Positions 8,874 to 17,335 of a DNA stretch of 64,000 nt are shown here, piece after piece. The translations under genes were made by a program, and so were the position numbers. Source of the stretch: an uncultured Akkermansia sp. (GTDB taxonomy: Bacteria > Verrucomicrobiota > Verrucomicrobiia > Verrucomicrobiales > Akkermansiaceae); assembly GCA_947629715.1 (NCBI GenBank), contig CANRET010000002.1, positions 29,357 through 93,356 on the forward strand, written 5' to 3'. The notes beneath the pieces are model-generated. The model did no database searches, had not been told where the DNA came from, and saw nothing but the letters and a program-made list of their open reading frames with translations. Every line of letters begins with the position of its first letter. Position 1 is the stretch's first letter.

Positions 8874-10280
8874 TCAGCAACTCACGATTTCATCTTTTGC
8901 CGCGATATGCACATTCGCAGCTCCTTCATTTTCGAGAGCCTTTTGCATGGCCTGTGCGCAGTCCGGTTCGCCATGCACGAGGAATACGTGCGCTTTGCTT
9001 CCTTTCGTGTCGCGGAAGTAGCGCAGCAGCTCATCGTGATCCGCATGACCGGAGAAGGAATCCAAAGTGCGAATCTGGGCGCGTACGGGGTAATGTCCGC
9101 CCAGAATAGGCACATCCTTAGCTCCGTCCATGATGCGTCGACCGAGCGTGTTGGCGGCGCAGAAGCCGACAAAGAGGACGGTGTTTTTAGCGTTGCCGAT
9201 ACCGAGCTTGAGATGGTGCAGGATGCGGCCTGCTTCACACATTCCGGAAGCGGAGATGATGATGGCGGATTTTTTGATGTCGTTGAGGTACTGGGACTCG
9301 GTGACCGTGCGGCACATGTGGAGATTGGCGAAGGAAAAAGGATCCTTGCTTGCGAACAACGAGGCATAGACGTCGGGGTTGAGACACTCGGAATGCGCGC
9401 GGAAGAGTTCCGTTGCGCTGATGGCCATCGGGCTGTCCACGTACACCTGCGTCTTGCCCAGCATCCCTTCTTCAAAGGCGTGATTGAGCAGGAAGAGCAG
9501 TTGCTGCGTGCGTTCCACCGCAAAGGCAGGGATGTAGATCTTCCCCCCCCGCGCCAATGCTTCCTTCACTTCGCGGAAGAAGCTCTCGTCATCACGGCTT
9601 GGAGCTTCGTGGCGTCGTCCTCCGTACGTGGTTTCCATGATCATGATATCCACGTTTTCTACCGGAACGGGGTCTCGCAGCAGTTCATTGTTGCCGCGCC
9701 CGACGTCGCCCGAGAAGAGCAGGCGCTTGTGACGTCCGTCTTCATGGTCATCGATGTCCAGCACGACTTGGGCGGAGCCGAGGATGTGTCCGGCGTCATA
9801 GAAAGTGAGTGCAATGCCGTCATCGATGTACATGCGGCGTTCGTAGCTGAGAGCTACGAAGGAGTCCAGGCTCTTGCGCGCATCTTCTTCGGTGTAGATG
9901 ACTTCAGCCACCACACCCTCGCCGCCGGCGCGCCTGTGCATTTTTGTGAGGAAGGCGCAGTCATGCTCCTGGATTCGAGCGGCGTCGACGAGCATGATGG
10001 CGCAGAGCGAACGAGTGGCGTGCGTACAATAGACGGACCCTTTAAAGCCACGCTTTACGAGGTTGGGGATATTGCCGGAGTGGTCAATGTGGGCGTGGGA
10101 GAGGATGACGTGGTCAATTTCCTCCGGGTTGAAGAGAGGAAAGTCGCGGTTGATGCGCAGTTCATCGGCTCGGTGCCCTTGGTAGAGACCACAATCCAAC
10201 AAGATTTTTTTGCCGTTAATCTCGAGGAGGTGTTGGGATCCGGTGGTGGTGCCGGCCGCGCCGCAGAAATGTATTTTCAT
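8874..10280 (-). CDS. Metallo-beta-lactamase/beta-CASP family RNA exonuclease-like protein
   Basis: The 468-residue product is a complete MBL plus beta-CASP plus RMMBL protein, the family of archaeal/bacterial RNA-processing nucleases. Motif 2 HAHIDHSG, DAGHILGSA (motif 3), FSGDVG (motif 4) and the C-terminal SGHADHDELL with HGEPD are all present, so the two-Zn active site looks intact. The beta-CASP part includes IPAFAVERTQ and ISASGMCEAGR. The start ATG overlaps the stop of the preceding glycosyltransferase by 4 nt. The RNA substrate is unknown. Confidence 0.9.
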   Translation of the reverse strand: MKIHFCGAAGTTTGSQHLLEINGKKILLDCGLYQGHRADELRINRDFPLFNPEEIDHVILSHAHIDHSGNIPNLVKRGFKGSVYCTHATRSLCAIMLVDAARIQEHDCAFLTKMHRRAGGEGVVAEVIYTEEDARKSLDSFVALSYERRMYIDDGIALTFYDAGHILGSAQVVLDIDDHEDGRHKRLLFSGDVGRGNNELLRDPVPVENVDIMIMETTYGGRRHEAPSRDDESFFREVKEALARGGKIYIPAFAVERTQQLLFLLNHAFEEGMLGKTQVYVDSPMAISATELFRAHSECLNPDVYASLFASKDPFSFANLHMCRTVTESQYLNDIKKSAIIISASGMCEAGRILHHLKLGIGNAKNTVLFVGFCAANTLGRRIMDGAKDVPILGGHYPVRAQIRTLDSFSGHADHDELLRYFRDTKGSKAHVFLVHGEPDCAQAMQKALENEGAANVHIAAKDEIVSC

Positions 10281-11386
10281 GGTGTTTGAGTAATGTTGGT
10301 GTAAAGTTCGTAGTATTTTTTAGCGGTGTCACTGAGTTTGTACGGATAAGGGACTTCCTCCGGTGGATCAGGCGGTGCGTTGTACCACTGAGAGAGCAGG
10401 TCCGTCGCGCTGTCCACGTCTCCCACGGGCAGTACCCCCATCGGTTGCATGGCTTCCAGGTACTCCAGCACAGCCCCGTGCCCGTAGCCTGCCGTGGGAC
10501 GTCCCAGAGCCAGAGCTTGCAGGGCAGTCCTGTCGTAAACGACCGGTTTCTCCGTGAGACACAGCACGGCGTGGCTCACGCAGAGGATATCGCGAAGGTC
10601 TTCCGGAGCATCGAGCCATGAAACGCATTCATCCAGCCCGGCGGAGCGGATGTCGCGGTGCAACGTCTTGAGGAAAGAAGGGTCCGCCTTTTTTATGCTG
10701 CCCGCCAGCAGCGCGTGCGCCGGGATATCCTGACTGCGCAGGGAGCTGAGCAGGGGAACGATGTGCTGTGTACACCAGGCAGAGCCGATCGGGGAGGGGA
10801 GACAGATGAGGAAGCGGTCGTCAAGTTGTGGATGCTCGACCCGCCAGCGCTGGTTCCATTCCGGGGAAGGCCGGTAGTTCGGGTGGAAGAGCATGTCGTT
10901 CGCCCCGTAGGGAATGATCCACGACTTGATGAGCGGAGGATGTACGCTTTTGAGGTAACTGCGCAGCTCGGTGCGGATCATTGTGATGGCGTCGCAACTC
11001 ATCAGTTTCGTCCTCTCGAGGAAATCCGCTTCTTTCGGGTAAGCCCCCAGAGAGGCCACAAGCGAGGGACGGCGGTCGGATGGCAGGCATGCGCAGGCAC
11101 GAGTCGCCACGGACACCGCCCTGTAGCCGTAGGCATGGAGAATGTCAGGGTTCTGAGAGATGAGGAGTCTGCGAAGATGGAAGACTTCCCCCCACAGTCC
11201 GGGCAGGCTTCCCCCTTTGTAGCGCACAAATCTGAGAAGCTTGCCGATGACGGGCGTGATCAGGTCTCGATTCGGCGCCGCCACCACACTCGTCACATCG
11301 AAAATTTGCAGTGCGTAGGCTAACTCCATCGCCAGCTCATCCGGACCGCCGATCGCCAATTCAGGAGCAAAGTGAAACACTTTCAT
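10277..11386 (-). CDS. GT4-like glycosyltransferase paralogue with a degenerate catalytic motif
   Basis: 369 residues, colinear with the GT4 enzyme encoded just upstream. Both share MKxxH starts, SLVASLGAYP/IVTTFHGFYS, IIPYGANDM/IQNSIDL, LALGRP and GYGHG/GYAHG. In the nucleotide-sugar binding part the usual EX7E pair is missing: where the neighbour has EAGPKGTLE, this protein has VVYDRTALQ. The glycine-rich N-terminal GGVEQVV is also changed (GGPDELA). It may be inactive, have altered donor use, or act as a partner of the neighbour. ATGA overlaps at both ends. Confidence 0.8.
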   Translation of the reverse strand: MKVFHFAPELAIGGPDELAMELAYALQIFDVTSVVAAPNRDLITPVIGKLLRFVRYKGGSLPGLWGEVFHLRRLLISQNPDILHAYGYRAVSVATRACACLPSDRRPSLVASLGAYPKEADFLERTKLMSCDAITMIRTELRSYLKSVHPPLIKSWIIPYGANDMLFHPNYRPSPEWNQRWRVEHPQLDDRFLICLPSPIGSAWCTQHIVPLLSSLRSQDIPAHALLAGSIKKADPSFLKTLHRDIRSAGLDECVSWLDAPEDLRDILCVSHAVLCLTEKPVVYDRTALQALALGRPTAGYGHGAVLEYLEAMQPMGVLPVGDVDSATDLLSQWYNAPPDPPEEVPYPYKLSDTAKKYYELYTNITQTP

Positions 11387-12486
11387 AGCAGGGAACGGTA
11401 GAGATTGAGGTAGGAGGAGATCATATCCTCGCGTCTGTAGGGAGCTCCGATGGGTTTGGTAAGCCGGGGAGGGTCAGTGTACCACCGCGTGAGAAGATCA
11501 GCCATGGCTTGTGTGTCTCCCACCGGCACCAACCCTTCCGGAAAAAATTGCTCGAGTTCTTCACCGACGCCGCCGTGCGCATAACCGGCTACGGGACGTC
11601 CCAGAGCGAGAGCTTCCAGGGTGCCTTTCGGACCTGCTTCGGGTTGAATGCTCAGCGCGAGGACAATGTTGCTTGCGTGGATGACCTCACGAATGTCTCG
11701 TCGCAGCCCGAGCCAGGTTACATGATGGCTGAGGCCGAGTTCGTTAAAGGATCGGACGAGTTCATCGCGGAAGGTTTCTTTGCCTTTTTTTGCCTCACCC
11801 GGGATGATGGCGTGGACAGGAATTCCTCGTGCTTTGAGAATGGCGAGGATGGGAGCAAGGTGGTGTGTGCCTTTGCCGCGCGTGATGCGTCCGGGAAGGC
11901 AGAGCAAATATTTCCCTTCCAACTCGGGATGTTCTGCATGCCACCTGGCAAGCCAATCATCACTCGGGCGGAACCCGGGATAGTGCTCCGTGAGGTCAAT
12001 CGAGTTTTGGATGGTGATAACTCGGTCAGGCGGAACCTTCGGGTATGCGGTGAGGATGTGCCTGTGGATGCAGTCCGATACGGCAACGACTCGTTGAGCT
12101 TTGGTCATGACAGCCGAGTAGGCGTTCACCGAGTAGAAGCCATGAAAGGTTGTGACAATGCGGGGGCGTTTTCCCTTCTCCAGCAAATGCCGGGCAAGGT
12201 AGCCTACCCACGCCGGTAAGCGCGAATGAGAGTGAAGAATATCCGGGCGCTCAGTGCGCAGCAGCCGAGCTAACTTCCATACCTGCCAGAGTGTTGTCGG
12301 ACTTTTCTTGCCGATGGGCAGAGTAAAGTGCCGGGCTCCGCTTTTTTCCACCTGGGACACCATCGGACCTCCGGCGGAGACTACGGAACAGCTCTCCCCC
12401 TGCTTTGCAATCCCTGCGCAGAGTTCGAGCACAACTTGCTCCACACCGCCGGAGGAAAGCGCCGGTAGCAGATGCATGATCTTCAT
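11383..12486 (-). CDS. GT4-family glycosyltransferase
   Basis: GT-B fold retaining glycosyltransferase of about 367 residues, starting MKIMHLLPALSSGGVEQVVLE at ATG 12486. This start overlaps the stop of the ELM1-family gene by 4 nt; a longer frame upstream has no homology-like sequence. The donor-binding half contains CLPGRITRGKGTH and EAGPKGTLEALALGRPVAGY, with the full EX7E motif. Likely role: transfer of a sugar in surface polysaccharide or LPS core assembly; donor and acceptor cannot be read from the sequence. Confidence 0.88.
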   Translation of the reverse strand: MKIMHLLPALSSGGVEQVVLELCAGIAKQGESCSVVSAGGPMVSQVEKSGARHFTLPIGKKSPTTLWQVWKLARLLRTERPDILHSHSRLPAWVGYLARHLLEKGKRPRIVTTFHGFYSVNAYSAVMTKAQRVVAVSDCIHRHILTAYPKVPPDRVITIQNSIDLTEHYPGFRPSDDWLARWHAEHPELEGKYLLCLPGRITRGKGTHHLAPILAILKARGIPVHAIIPGEAKKGKETFRDELVRSFNELGLSHHVTWLGLRRDIREVIHASNIVLALSIQPEAGPKGTLEALALGRPVAGYAHGGVGEELEQFFPEGLVPVGDTQAMADLLTRWYTDPPRLTKPIGAPYRREDMISSYLNLYRSLL

Positions 12487-13421
12487 GAGAGGAGGGTCGG
12501 GAAGCGTTCGAGGATGTAATTTGCGGCGCGATCGGCTTCGTGCAGCGGTTCGCATGCGATGAGTTCGCGCTTGGTGAGCCATTGGGTGAAAGTAGTCACG
12601 CGACCTTCATCCACCAACTGGGCCAGTCCGCGGCTCACGCGTCCGGGGGCTTTGCCGACTCGTCCGGGATGGATGGGCATTTCCAAAATCCCCACCGGTG
12701 TGCCGCTGGAAAGAGCCTCATAGACCATGGACACGCTGTCTTGAGTAACCCACACATTCTTGGCGGAGGCCAGGTGTTCGGCTACCCAGTCCGGTCCGGT
12801 GGAATCTACGGGGACCACGCGGATGCTGGGGCAGGAGGTGTGCAGCATGCCGACAAGGTTGCGCGGCGTGCGGCGAGATGTTGTGAGCGTGATTTGTCCG
12901 ACGTTGTAGCGTGCGAGAGTGGAGAGCTGAGTGATGAGGTGGTCCTCATCCCAATCAAAGTCCTTGCTTGGACCGCCGATGAGTACGAGAGTATCGCGTT
13001 TCTCGACATTCGGCGCCGGGGTGATGCTGTTGAGGGCTCCTTGAGTGAGCAGTACATTGGCGGGTGCGTCCTTTTCCCGCTCGTAGTCGTGACGCGGGAT
13101 GATGCACAAGTCAAACCATGAGGTCGGCAAACTGGGCTTCATGCATACGATGCATAAGCAGCGCATGCTGTGCGCCAGACTCAGGGCTGCCAGGTGCGTG
13201 CCGTGTCCGGCGCAGAGAATCAGATCCGGTCTGGGCAGTTTCAAATCCTTGCCGTTGTAGCGCAATTTCTTGATCAGGTCCAGATGAGTCACATCTACCT
13301 CACGCACTTCGCAACTCGTGCCCGGCTTCAGTTCGGAAACATGGCGACTGAGAGCAAGGGCCAGACCACGCGTTTGCGAGAGGTGCCCTTTTTTTCCGTC
13401 GCTGATGATGCAGATAAGCAT
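12483..13421 (-). CDS. ELM1/DUF1022-family protein (GT-B-like fold)
   Basis: 312 residues beginning MLICIISDGKKGHLSQTRGLA. SDGKKGHLSQ at the N-terminus, CAGHGTH, VLIGGPSKDFDW and VTQDSVSMVYEALSSGTPVGI match the mitochondrial-fission-ELM1 family. In bacteria these are found next to glycosyltransferases and lipid A genes, and they resemble GT-B enzymes. Here it sits directly before two GT4 genes with a 4-nt overlap, which supports a role in cell-envelope glycan synthesis. Confidence 0.82.
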   Translation of the reverse strand: MLICIISDGKKGHLSQTRGLALALSRHVSELKPGTSCEVREVDVTHLDLIKKLRYNGKDLKLPRPDLILCAGHGTHLAALSLAHSMRCLCIVCMKPSLPTSWFDLCIIPRHDYEREKDAPANVLLTQGALNSITPAPNVEKRDTLVLIGGPSKDFDWDEDHLITQLSTLARYNVGQITLTTSRRTPRNLVGMLHTSCPSIRVVPVDSTGPDWVAEHLASAKNVWVTQDSVSMVYEALSSGTPVGILEMPIHPGRVGKAPGRVSRGLAQLVDEGRVTTFTQWLTKRELIACEPLHEADRAANYILERFPTLLS

Positions 13422-13439
13422 GGATGGGTGTGTGGCGCG

Positions 13440-14741
13440 TCAGCGCAGAGGCAGGGTGACGGCGCCGTGAAGTTCTTGTCCGAGGAAAGGGGTGTTAAGA
13501 GCCCCGCACACAAGTGATTCTTCGGTCACAACATGGCTGACCTGTGGGTCGAAGAGCAGGAGCGGAGCAGTGCTTGGCACGCCTTCTTCCTGATCCCGGG
13601 GACAGGCGATTCCCTCCGGGTTCAGGCAACATGCCCGCACCAGATCCCACCAGGTGAGCAGTCCCGGTTCCACCAGGTGCGTGTAGAGAGCGGGCAGGAA
13701 GGTATCCAGTCCCGTCATGCCGACGGGCGCGGTGATAAAGTCCTGCTTTTTCGAGAAGGGCGTGCAGGGGGTATGCGCACTCACGATGCAGTCGATCGTG
13801 CCGTCCTTCACTCCTTCCAGCAGCGCTTCGCAATCCGCTTTGTCGCGCAGAGGAGGAACAGTTTTGAAGACGGTGTTGTAGTCACCTATTTTCTCATGGG
13901 TGAAGAGCAGGTGTTGCAGAGCGACTTCGGCGGTAACCTTCACGCCGCGTTCTTTCGCATGGCGAATGATGCGCACGGATTCCGCCGTGCTCACGAGTTG
14001 CAGGTGCAGGTGCGCACCGGTGGCCTCTGCCAGGCGAATGAGCGTTTCTGTGCCTATTTCCTCGGCGCAGGGCGGGCAGGGGTGCAGCCCCAGCTTGTAG
14101 GCCGTGGCGCTCGGGTGGACGTAAGTGTGCTTGGTGAGCGCCGGCACATCCGCCCGCACGGCAAAGACGAGCTCCAGCTCACCGGCGTATTGCATGGCGC
14201 GGTAGAGCATGAGGATGTCAGCCGGGAAGTCGTCCCCATCGCTCAGGACGTGTACACCGCGCGTGGCTGCCAGTGTGTTGTAAGGAGCTTGTTCCAGTCC
14301 TTGCATGCCCAGTGAGATGCAGCCCGCAGGCGTCATCTCCGCTGCCGATCGTACCGAGGCTGTTTCGCGGAAGCTGTCGAGCGAGGCTCCGTTGTCGAAG
14401 CGGAAGGCGGGGGAAGGCAGGACAAGCATGCCCCACACGCCGCCTCGGATGGCGGCTTCGCCTGCGCGGATGATGCACTCGCGCTTACTGCGACCGGGCA
14501 TTTCGATGTGCGTGTGCAAATCGTAAAGAGCGGGCATGAGCAGCTTGCCGGAAGCATCGATCACGTGCGCATGTTCCGGTATCTCCATGGCGCCGGAAGG
14601 ACACGCCTTTTTGATGTTCGGAAGGGGAATCCCCTCGATAAGGACGATGGTGTCAAGGCTCTCAGCCGCCGGAGCGAGGCAGAGGTCAATTTGATGACCG
14701 CCGGGCGCCCAAGTGGCATGGGTAATGTAGGTGTCAGTCAT
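13440..14741 (-). CDS. pyrC': Dihydroorotase-like protein, probably catalytically inactive (PyrC'/PyrX type)
   Basis: 433-residue amidohydrolase-fold protein overlapping pyrB by 8 nt. HxH is kept (DLHTH, H76/H78), but other canonical metal or catalytic residues of type I dihydroorotase are gone. The HxED histidine region reads FAVRADV, CHVST reads LQLVST (about 248-252), and the catalytic aspartate motif DHAPH reads AHTPC (322-326). In pseudomonads, inactive PyrC' subunits encoded next to pyrB are needed to assemble aspartate carbamoyltransferase; this gene fits that role. A working dihydroorotase should then be elsewhere. Family sure, inactivity inferred by eye alignment. Confidence 0.85.
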   Translation of the reverse strand: MTDTYITHATWAPGGHQIDLCLAPAAESLDTIVLIEGIPLPNIKKACPSGAMEIPEHAHVIDASGKLLMPALYDLHTHIEMPGRSKRECIIRAGEAAIRGGVWGMLVLPSPAFRFDNGASLDSFRETASVRSAAEMTPAGCISLGMQGLEQAPYNTLAATRGVHVLSDGDDFPADILMLYRAMQYAGELELVFAVRADVPALTKHTYVHPSATAYKLGLHPCPPCAEEIGTETLIRLAEATGAHLHLQLVSTAESVRIIRHAKERGVKVTAEVALQHLLFTHEKIGDYNTVFKTVPPLRDKADCEALLEGVKDGTIDCIVSAHTPCTPFSKKQDFITAPVGMTGLDTFLPALYTHLVEPGLLTWWDLVRACCLNPEGIACPRDQEEGVPSTAPLLLFDPQVSHVVTEESLVCGALNTPFLGQELHGAVTLPLR

Positions 14742-15663
14742 GGGACAAAGTGCCGGGTGTGAGGTGATAGAGGATGCTCATGCGGGCGGCGATGCCGTTT
14801 TCGACTTGATTGCAGACGAGACAATGTTCGTACTCCATGGCAGCATCGCACAGTTCTACGCCCCGGTTCACCGGACCGGGGTGCATGATGCTCATGCCCT
14901 GAGCTTCGATGCGGCGCAGACGTTCCTCGGTCACACCGAATGTCTGATGGTAGTCCGCCGCCGGGAAGAAGGGGCTTTCAATGCGCTCATTTTGCACGCG
15001 CAGCAGGTAGATCACATCCGGCGCCCACGTGAAGACTTCCTCCCAAGTGTGCAGTCGCGCCACTCCCGTATGCTCTCCGGGCGGAACTAAGGAGCCCGGC
15101 CCCATAAAGGCGACCTGTGCCCCGAGTCGGCGCAGAATGAGACTGGTGGAGCGTGCCACACGGCTGTGCAGGATGTCGCCGACAATCACCACACGCCGTC
15201 CGGCGATTTCTCCATATTTTTCGCGGATGGTGAACGCATCCAAAAAAGCCTGGGAGGGGTGAGCGTGGGCGCCGTCGCCCGCGTTGATGACCGAGGCATT
15301 GCAATGTCGGGCGATGACGGCCGGGATGCCGCTGTTCTTGTGGCGCACGATGATGTAATCCATCTTCATGCTCATGAGCGTGTCGATGGTGTCGTGCACG
15401 CTCTCCCCTTTCACCACTGAAGATGTGGAGAGTGTGAAGGTGGTAACGTCTGCCGAGAGACGGTGAGCGGCCACCTCAAAAGAGGAGCGGGTTCGCGTAC
15501 TCGGTTCATAAAAGAGCGTGAGAACCGATTTTCCCTTCAGCGCCGGCACTTTTTTGACGCTCTTGGTGAAGATCTCTTTCATCGCCACCGCGCTGTCGAG
15601 GATGGTGTGAATATCCTCATCGCTGAGCGATTCAATGGTAATGAGGTCCTTTCTGGGTTTCAT
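14734..15663 (-). CDS. pyrB: Aspartate carbamoyltransferase catalytic subunit
   Basis: Joins carbamoyl phosphate and aspartate in de novo pyrimidine synthesis. It carries the carbamoyl-phosphate loop YEPSTRTRSSFE, HPSQAFLD, and the HPGPVNRGVE aspartate-binding motif. ATG 15663 (MKPRKDLITIESL) gives the normal 309-residue length; the upstream TTG at 15678 is less likely. It sits 19 nt after pyrR and overlaps the inactive-looking pyrC' gene, the usual arrangement for the class A ATCase complex. No clear Shine-Dalgarno sequence is visible. Confidence 0.96.
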   Translation of the reverse strand: MKPRKDLITIESLSDEDIHTILDSAVAMKEIFTKSVKKVPALKGKSVLTLFYEPSTRTRSSFEVAAHRLSADVTTFTLSTSSVVKGESVHDTIDTLMSMKMDYIIVRHKNSGIPAVIARHCNASVINAGDGAHAHPSQAFLDAFTIREKYGEIAGRRVVIVGDILHSRVARSTSLILRRLGAQVAFMGPGSLVPPGEHTGVARLHTWEEVFTWAPDVIYLLRVQNERIESPFFPAADYHQTFGVTEERLRRIEAQGMSIMHPGPVNRGVELCDAAMEYEHCLVCNQVENGIAARMSILYHLTPGTLSHD

Positions 15664-15682
15664 GATGATGTGGGGCAAGGGG

Positions 15683-16186
15683 TCAATAAATCACGGCGTC
15701 TTCTCCATCGTTTTCTTGCAAATGCACGCGCACTTTTTCGGCGCTCTCCAGCGTGAAAGCGGCGTAGTCCGCCTGAATCGGCAGCTCGCGGTGTTTGCGA
15801 TCCACCAGACAGTGCAGTTCCACGCGCGCCGGACGCCCGTACTCAAAGATGGTTTCCAGCGCTGCTCGGGCCGTGCGACCGCTTTGCAACACATCATCCA
15901 CCAAAATGAGATGCATGCCGTCCGTGGAGAAGGGCAAGTAGGAGCTGCGCAGTGCGGGACGTTCCTTGCGCAGGTCCAGATCATCGCGGTAGAGTGTGAT
16001 GTCCAGCGCGCCGTACCGGGCTTGAACCTGGCGTTTCTCTAATGCGGCAATGAGGCGTCGGGCGAGTACGTCGCCGTGGCTGATGAGTCCCACCAGTCCC
16101 AGCGACTCGGCGTCGGCGCGCGCAGCGATGACGTCAGCCCACTGTTCAAGGGCAGTCGAGATGTCAGTGGAATTCAGCGTGGGCAT
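15683..16186 (-). CDS. pyrR: PyrR, pyr regulator / uracil phosphoribosyltransferase family
   Basis: 167-residue type I phosphoribosyltransferase. The PRPP-binding loop LVDDVLQSGRTARAALE and GLISHGDVLARRL match PyrR, as do the RHP/PVEL-like segments near the end. In Bacillus PyrR binds attenuator RNA in pyr leaders and also has UPRTase activity. Here it lies 6 nt after purE and 19 nt before pyrB, and the operon promoter has almost no leader, so classical leader attenuation has nowhere to act in this operon. Enzyme activity, or control of another locus, is possible. Confidence 0.88.
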   Translation of the reverse strand: MPTLNSTDISTALEQWADVIAARADAESLGLVGLISHGDVLARRLIAALEKRQVQARYGALDITLYRDDLDLRKERPALRSSYLPFSTDGMHLILVDDVLQSGRTARAALETIFEYGRPARVELHCLVDRKHRELPIQADYAAFTLESAEKVRVHLQENDGEDAVIY

Positions 16187-16192
16187 AGAGGA

Positions 16193-16603
16193 TTACATTT
16201 GGGCGAATTGCAGGATGCGGTGAGCGGCCATGGCAGCGTTCAGGGGGGTCTTCTTGTGCAGTCCCACTGTGGTGGCCGGCACGCCGCCGGGCAGTTGGCT
16301 GACAGCCAGCAGAGCGTCCACCCCGTTGAGAGGACCGCAGGGAACCGGCACGCCGATGACGGGCAGTTTCGTGTTCATGACGACAACGCCCGGCAAGGCG
16401 GCTGAGAGTCCCGCCACACAAAGCAGCACAGCCTTCGTCCCGGCGGCGTTCAGCTTACGCAGATACGCCAGCAGGGCCTCCAAATCCCGGTGGGCTGAAT
16501 AGACGACCTCCTCGTTTTCCACTCCTTGCTCCGCGAAATATCGTCGCGCGGGTTCCATGAAGGGCAGATCGCTCTCGCTGCCGTAAATAGTGATGACTTT
16601 CAT
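16193..16603 (-). CDS. purE: PurE-family N5-carboxyaminoimidazole ribonucleotide mutase
   Basis: Purine biosynthesis: converts N5-CAIR to CAIR (class I) or carboxylates AIR (class II). The 136-residue product starts MKVITIYGSESDLPFM at ATG 16603 and has the SxSD-like phosphate loop, YSAHRD, and AGLSAALPGVVVMNTKLPVIGVPV. The SAHRD and AGLSAALPG variants differ from the textbook class I motifs SAHRTP and GAAHLPG, so class assignment is open. First gene of the minus-strand cluster; the -10 box is 9 nt before the ATG. Confidence 0.9.
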   Translation of the reverse strand: MKVITIYGSESDLPFMEPARRYFAEQGVENEEVVYSAHRDLEALLAYLRKLNAAGTKAVLLCVAGLSAALPGVVVMNTKLPVIGVPVPCGPLNGVDALLAVSQLPGGVPATTVGLHKKTPLNAAMAAHRILQFAQM

Positions 16604-16612
16604 GCGGCTTTC

Positions 16613-16641
16613 ATCATACCACCACGCGCCCACGCGCGCAA
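16613..16641 (-). promoter_or_regulatory. Predicted promoter of the purE-pyr-envelope cluster
   Basis: Minus strand: -35 TTGCGC (16636-16641), 17-bp spacer, -10 TATGAT (16613-16618). Transcription would start about 3 nt before the purE ATG at 16603, leaving almost no 5' UTR. Confidence 0.5.
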
Positions 16642-17282
16642 GAAAAAACAGGCAGATGCACAGGCCACCGCAATCGGACAAAAATGGGTGTACCGAATGG
16701 GGAAAAAGAGGGCATGAGGTTTATCGCCTGGACAAAAATAGTGTACGATTTGAATGCTGGCACGCTACGCGCGAGATTGCCGAGCCGGCGCCCAGCGGAA
16801 TTCTTGAAATGATGATGCGTTGATAGGAGGAAAGTATCTGGTGTTACGCTGTGCCGGGTTCACTGCTATGCCGAATCGTCCACGGTTTGACATCTTGTCG
16901 GGCTTGCTTCCGTTGACGCCTCGTCACCACATTGCCTCAAGCTCGCCTCACGACTGTTGCTTCGGAGTCGACTCGCGACGCCTCACCCCTGCGGGGCAAC
17001 CCATGCGCGCTATCCATTCGCCCTTCCCGCCCGCTGCGCGTGCGCCTTCAACGGGGCCGTCGGGCGTGTTGTCCATTGGAAGCTCATGGGAAATGGGTTG
17101 GATGAGCCCGGAGAAAATTTTATTGGGACACGGGTGCAGGTCAACCCCATTCGGATGAAATGGAAAATTCGAGAAAACTCTCCGATCGGTAGATCATGTT
17201 TTTTCACGCCGCTTTGTAGCTATGTCCGCGCACAGCTTTATGAATCTCCGTTCGCTGTTTTCCAGTGCGTTCGATTTATGTT
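16642..17282. other. Gene-poor intergenic stretch
   Basis: About 640 bp without a gene that I can support. A Shine-Dalgarno-like AGGAGG (16825-16830) lies 10 nt before GTG 16841, which would open a 105-codon frame ending at 17158, but the predicted protein has no recognisable domain and looks random. Short GC-rich hairpins such as CCCCTGCGGGG occur around 16990. Confidence 0.4.
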
Positions 17283-17311
17283 TTGACAAATGAGCAGTCT
17301 CTTGGTAGGTT
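17283..17311 (+). promoter_or_regulatory. Predicted promoter of the CD225-DUF2752 pair
   Basis: -35 TTGACA at 17283-17288, 17-bp spacer, -10 TAGGTT at 17306-17311. It is followed by a small inverted repeat (GTTAC-N6-GTAAC, 17310-17325) before the ATG at 17336. Confidence 0.4.
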
Positions 17312-17335
17312 ACCGTCAAGTAACATATTGCTGCT

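Noticed and set aside
8844..10289. Plus-strand open frame of 481 codons opposite the MBL/beta-CASP nuclease
   Set aside because: The minus strand carries all nuclease motifs; the plus frame is its shadow.
16820..17158. 112-codon plus-strand frame in the purE-CD225 gap
   Set aside because: It contains an AGGAGG near a GTG, but the protein composition looks random and no motif is seen; kept only as a note on the intergenic region.
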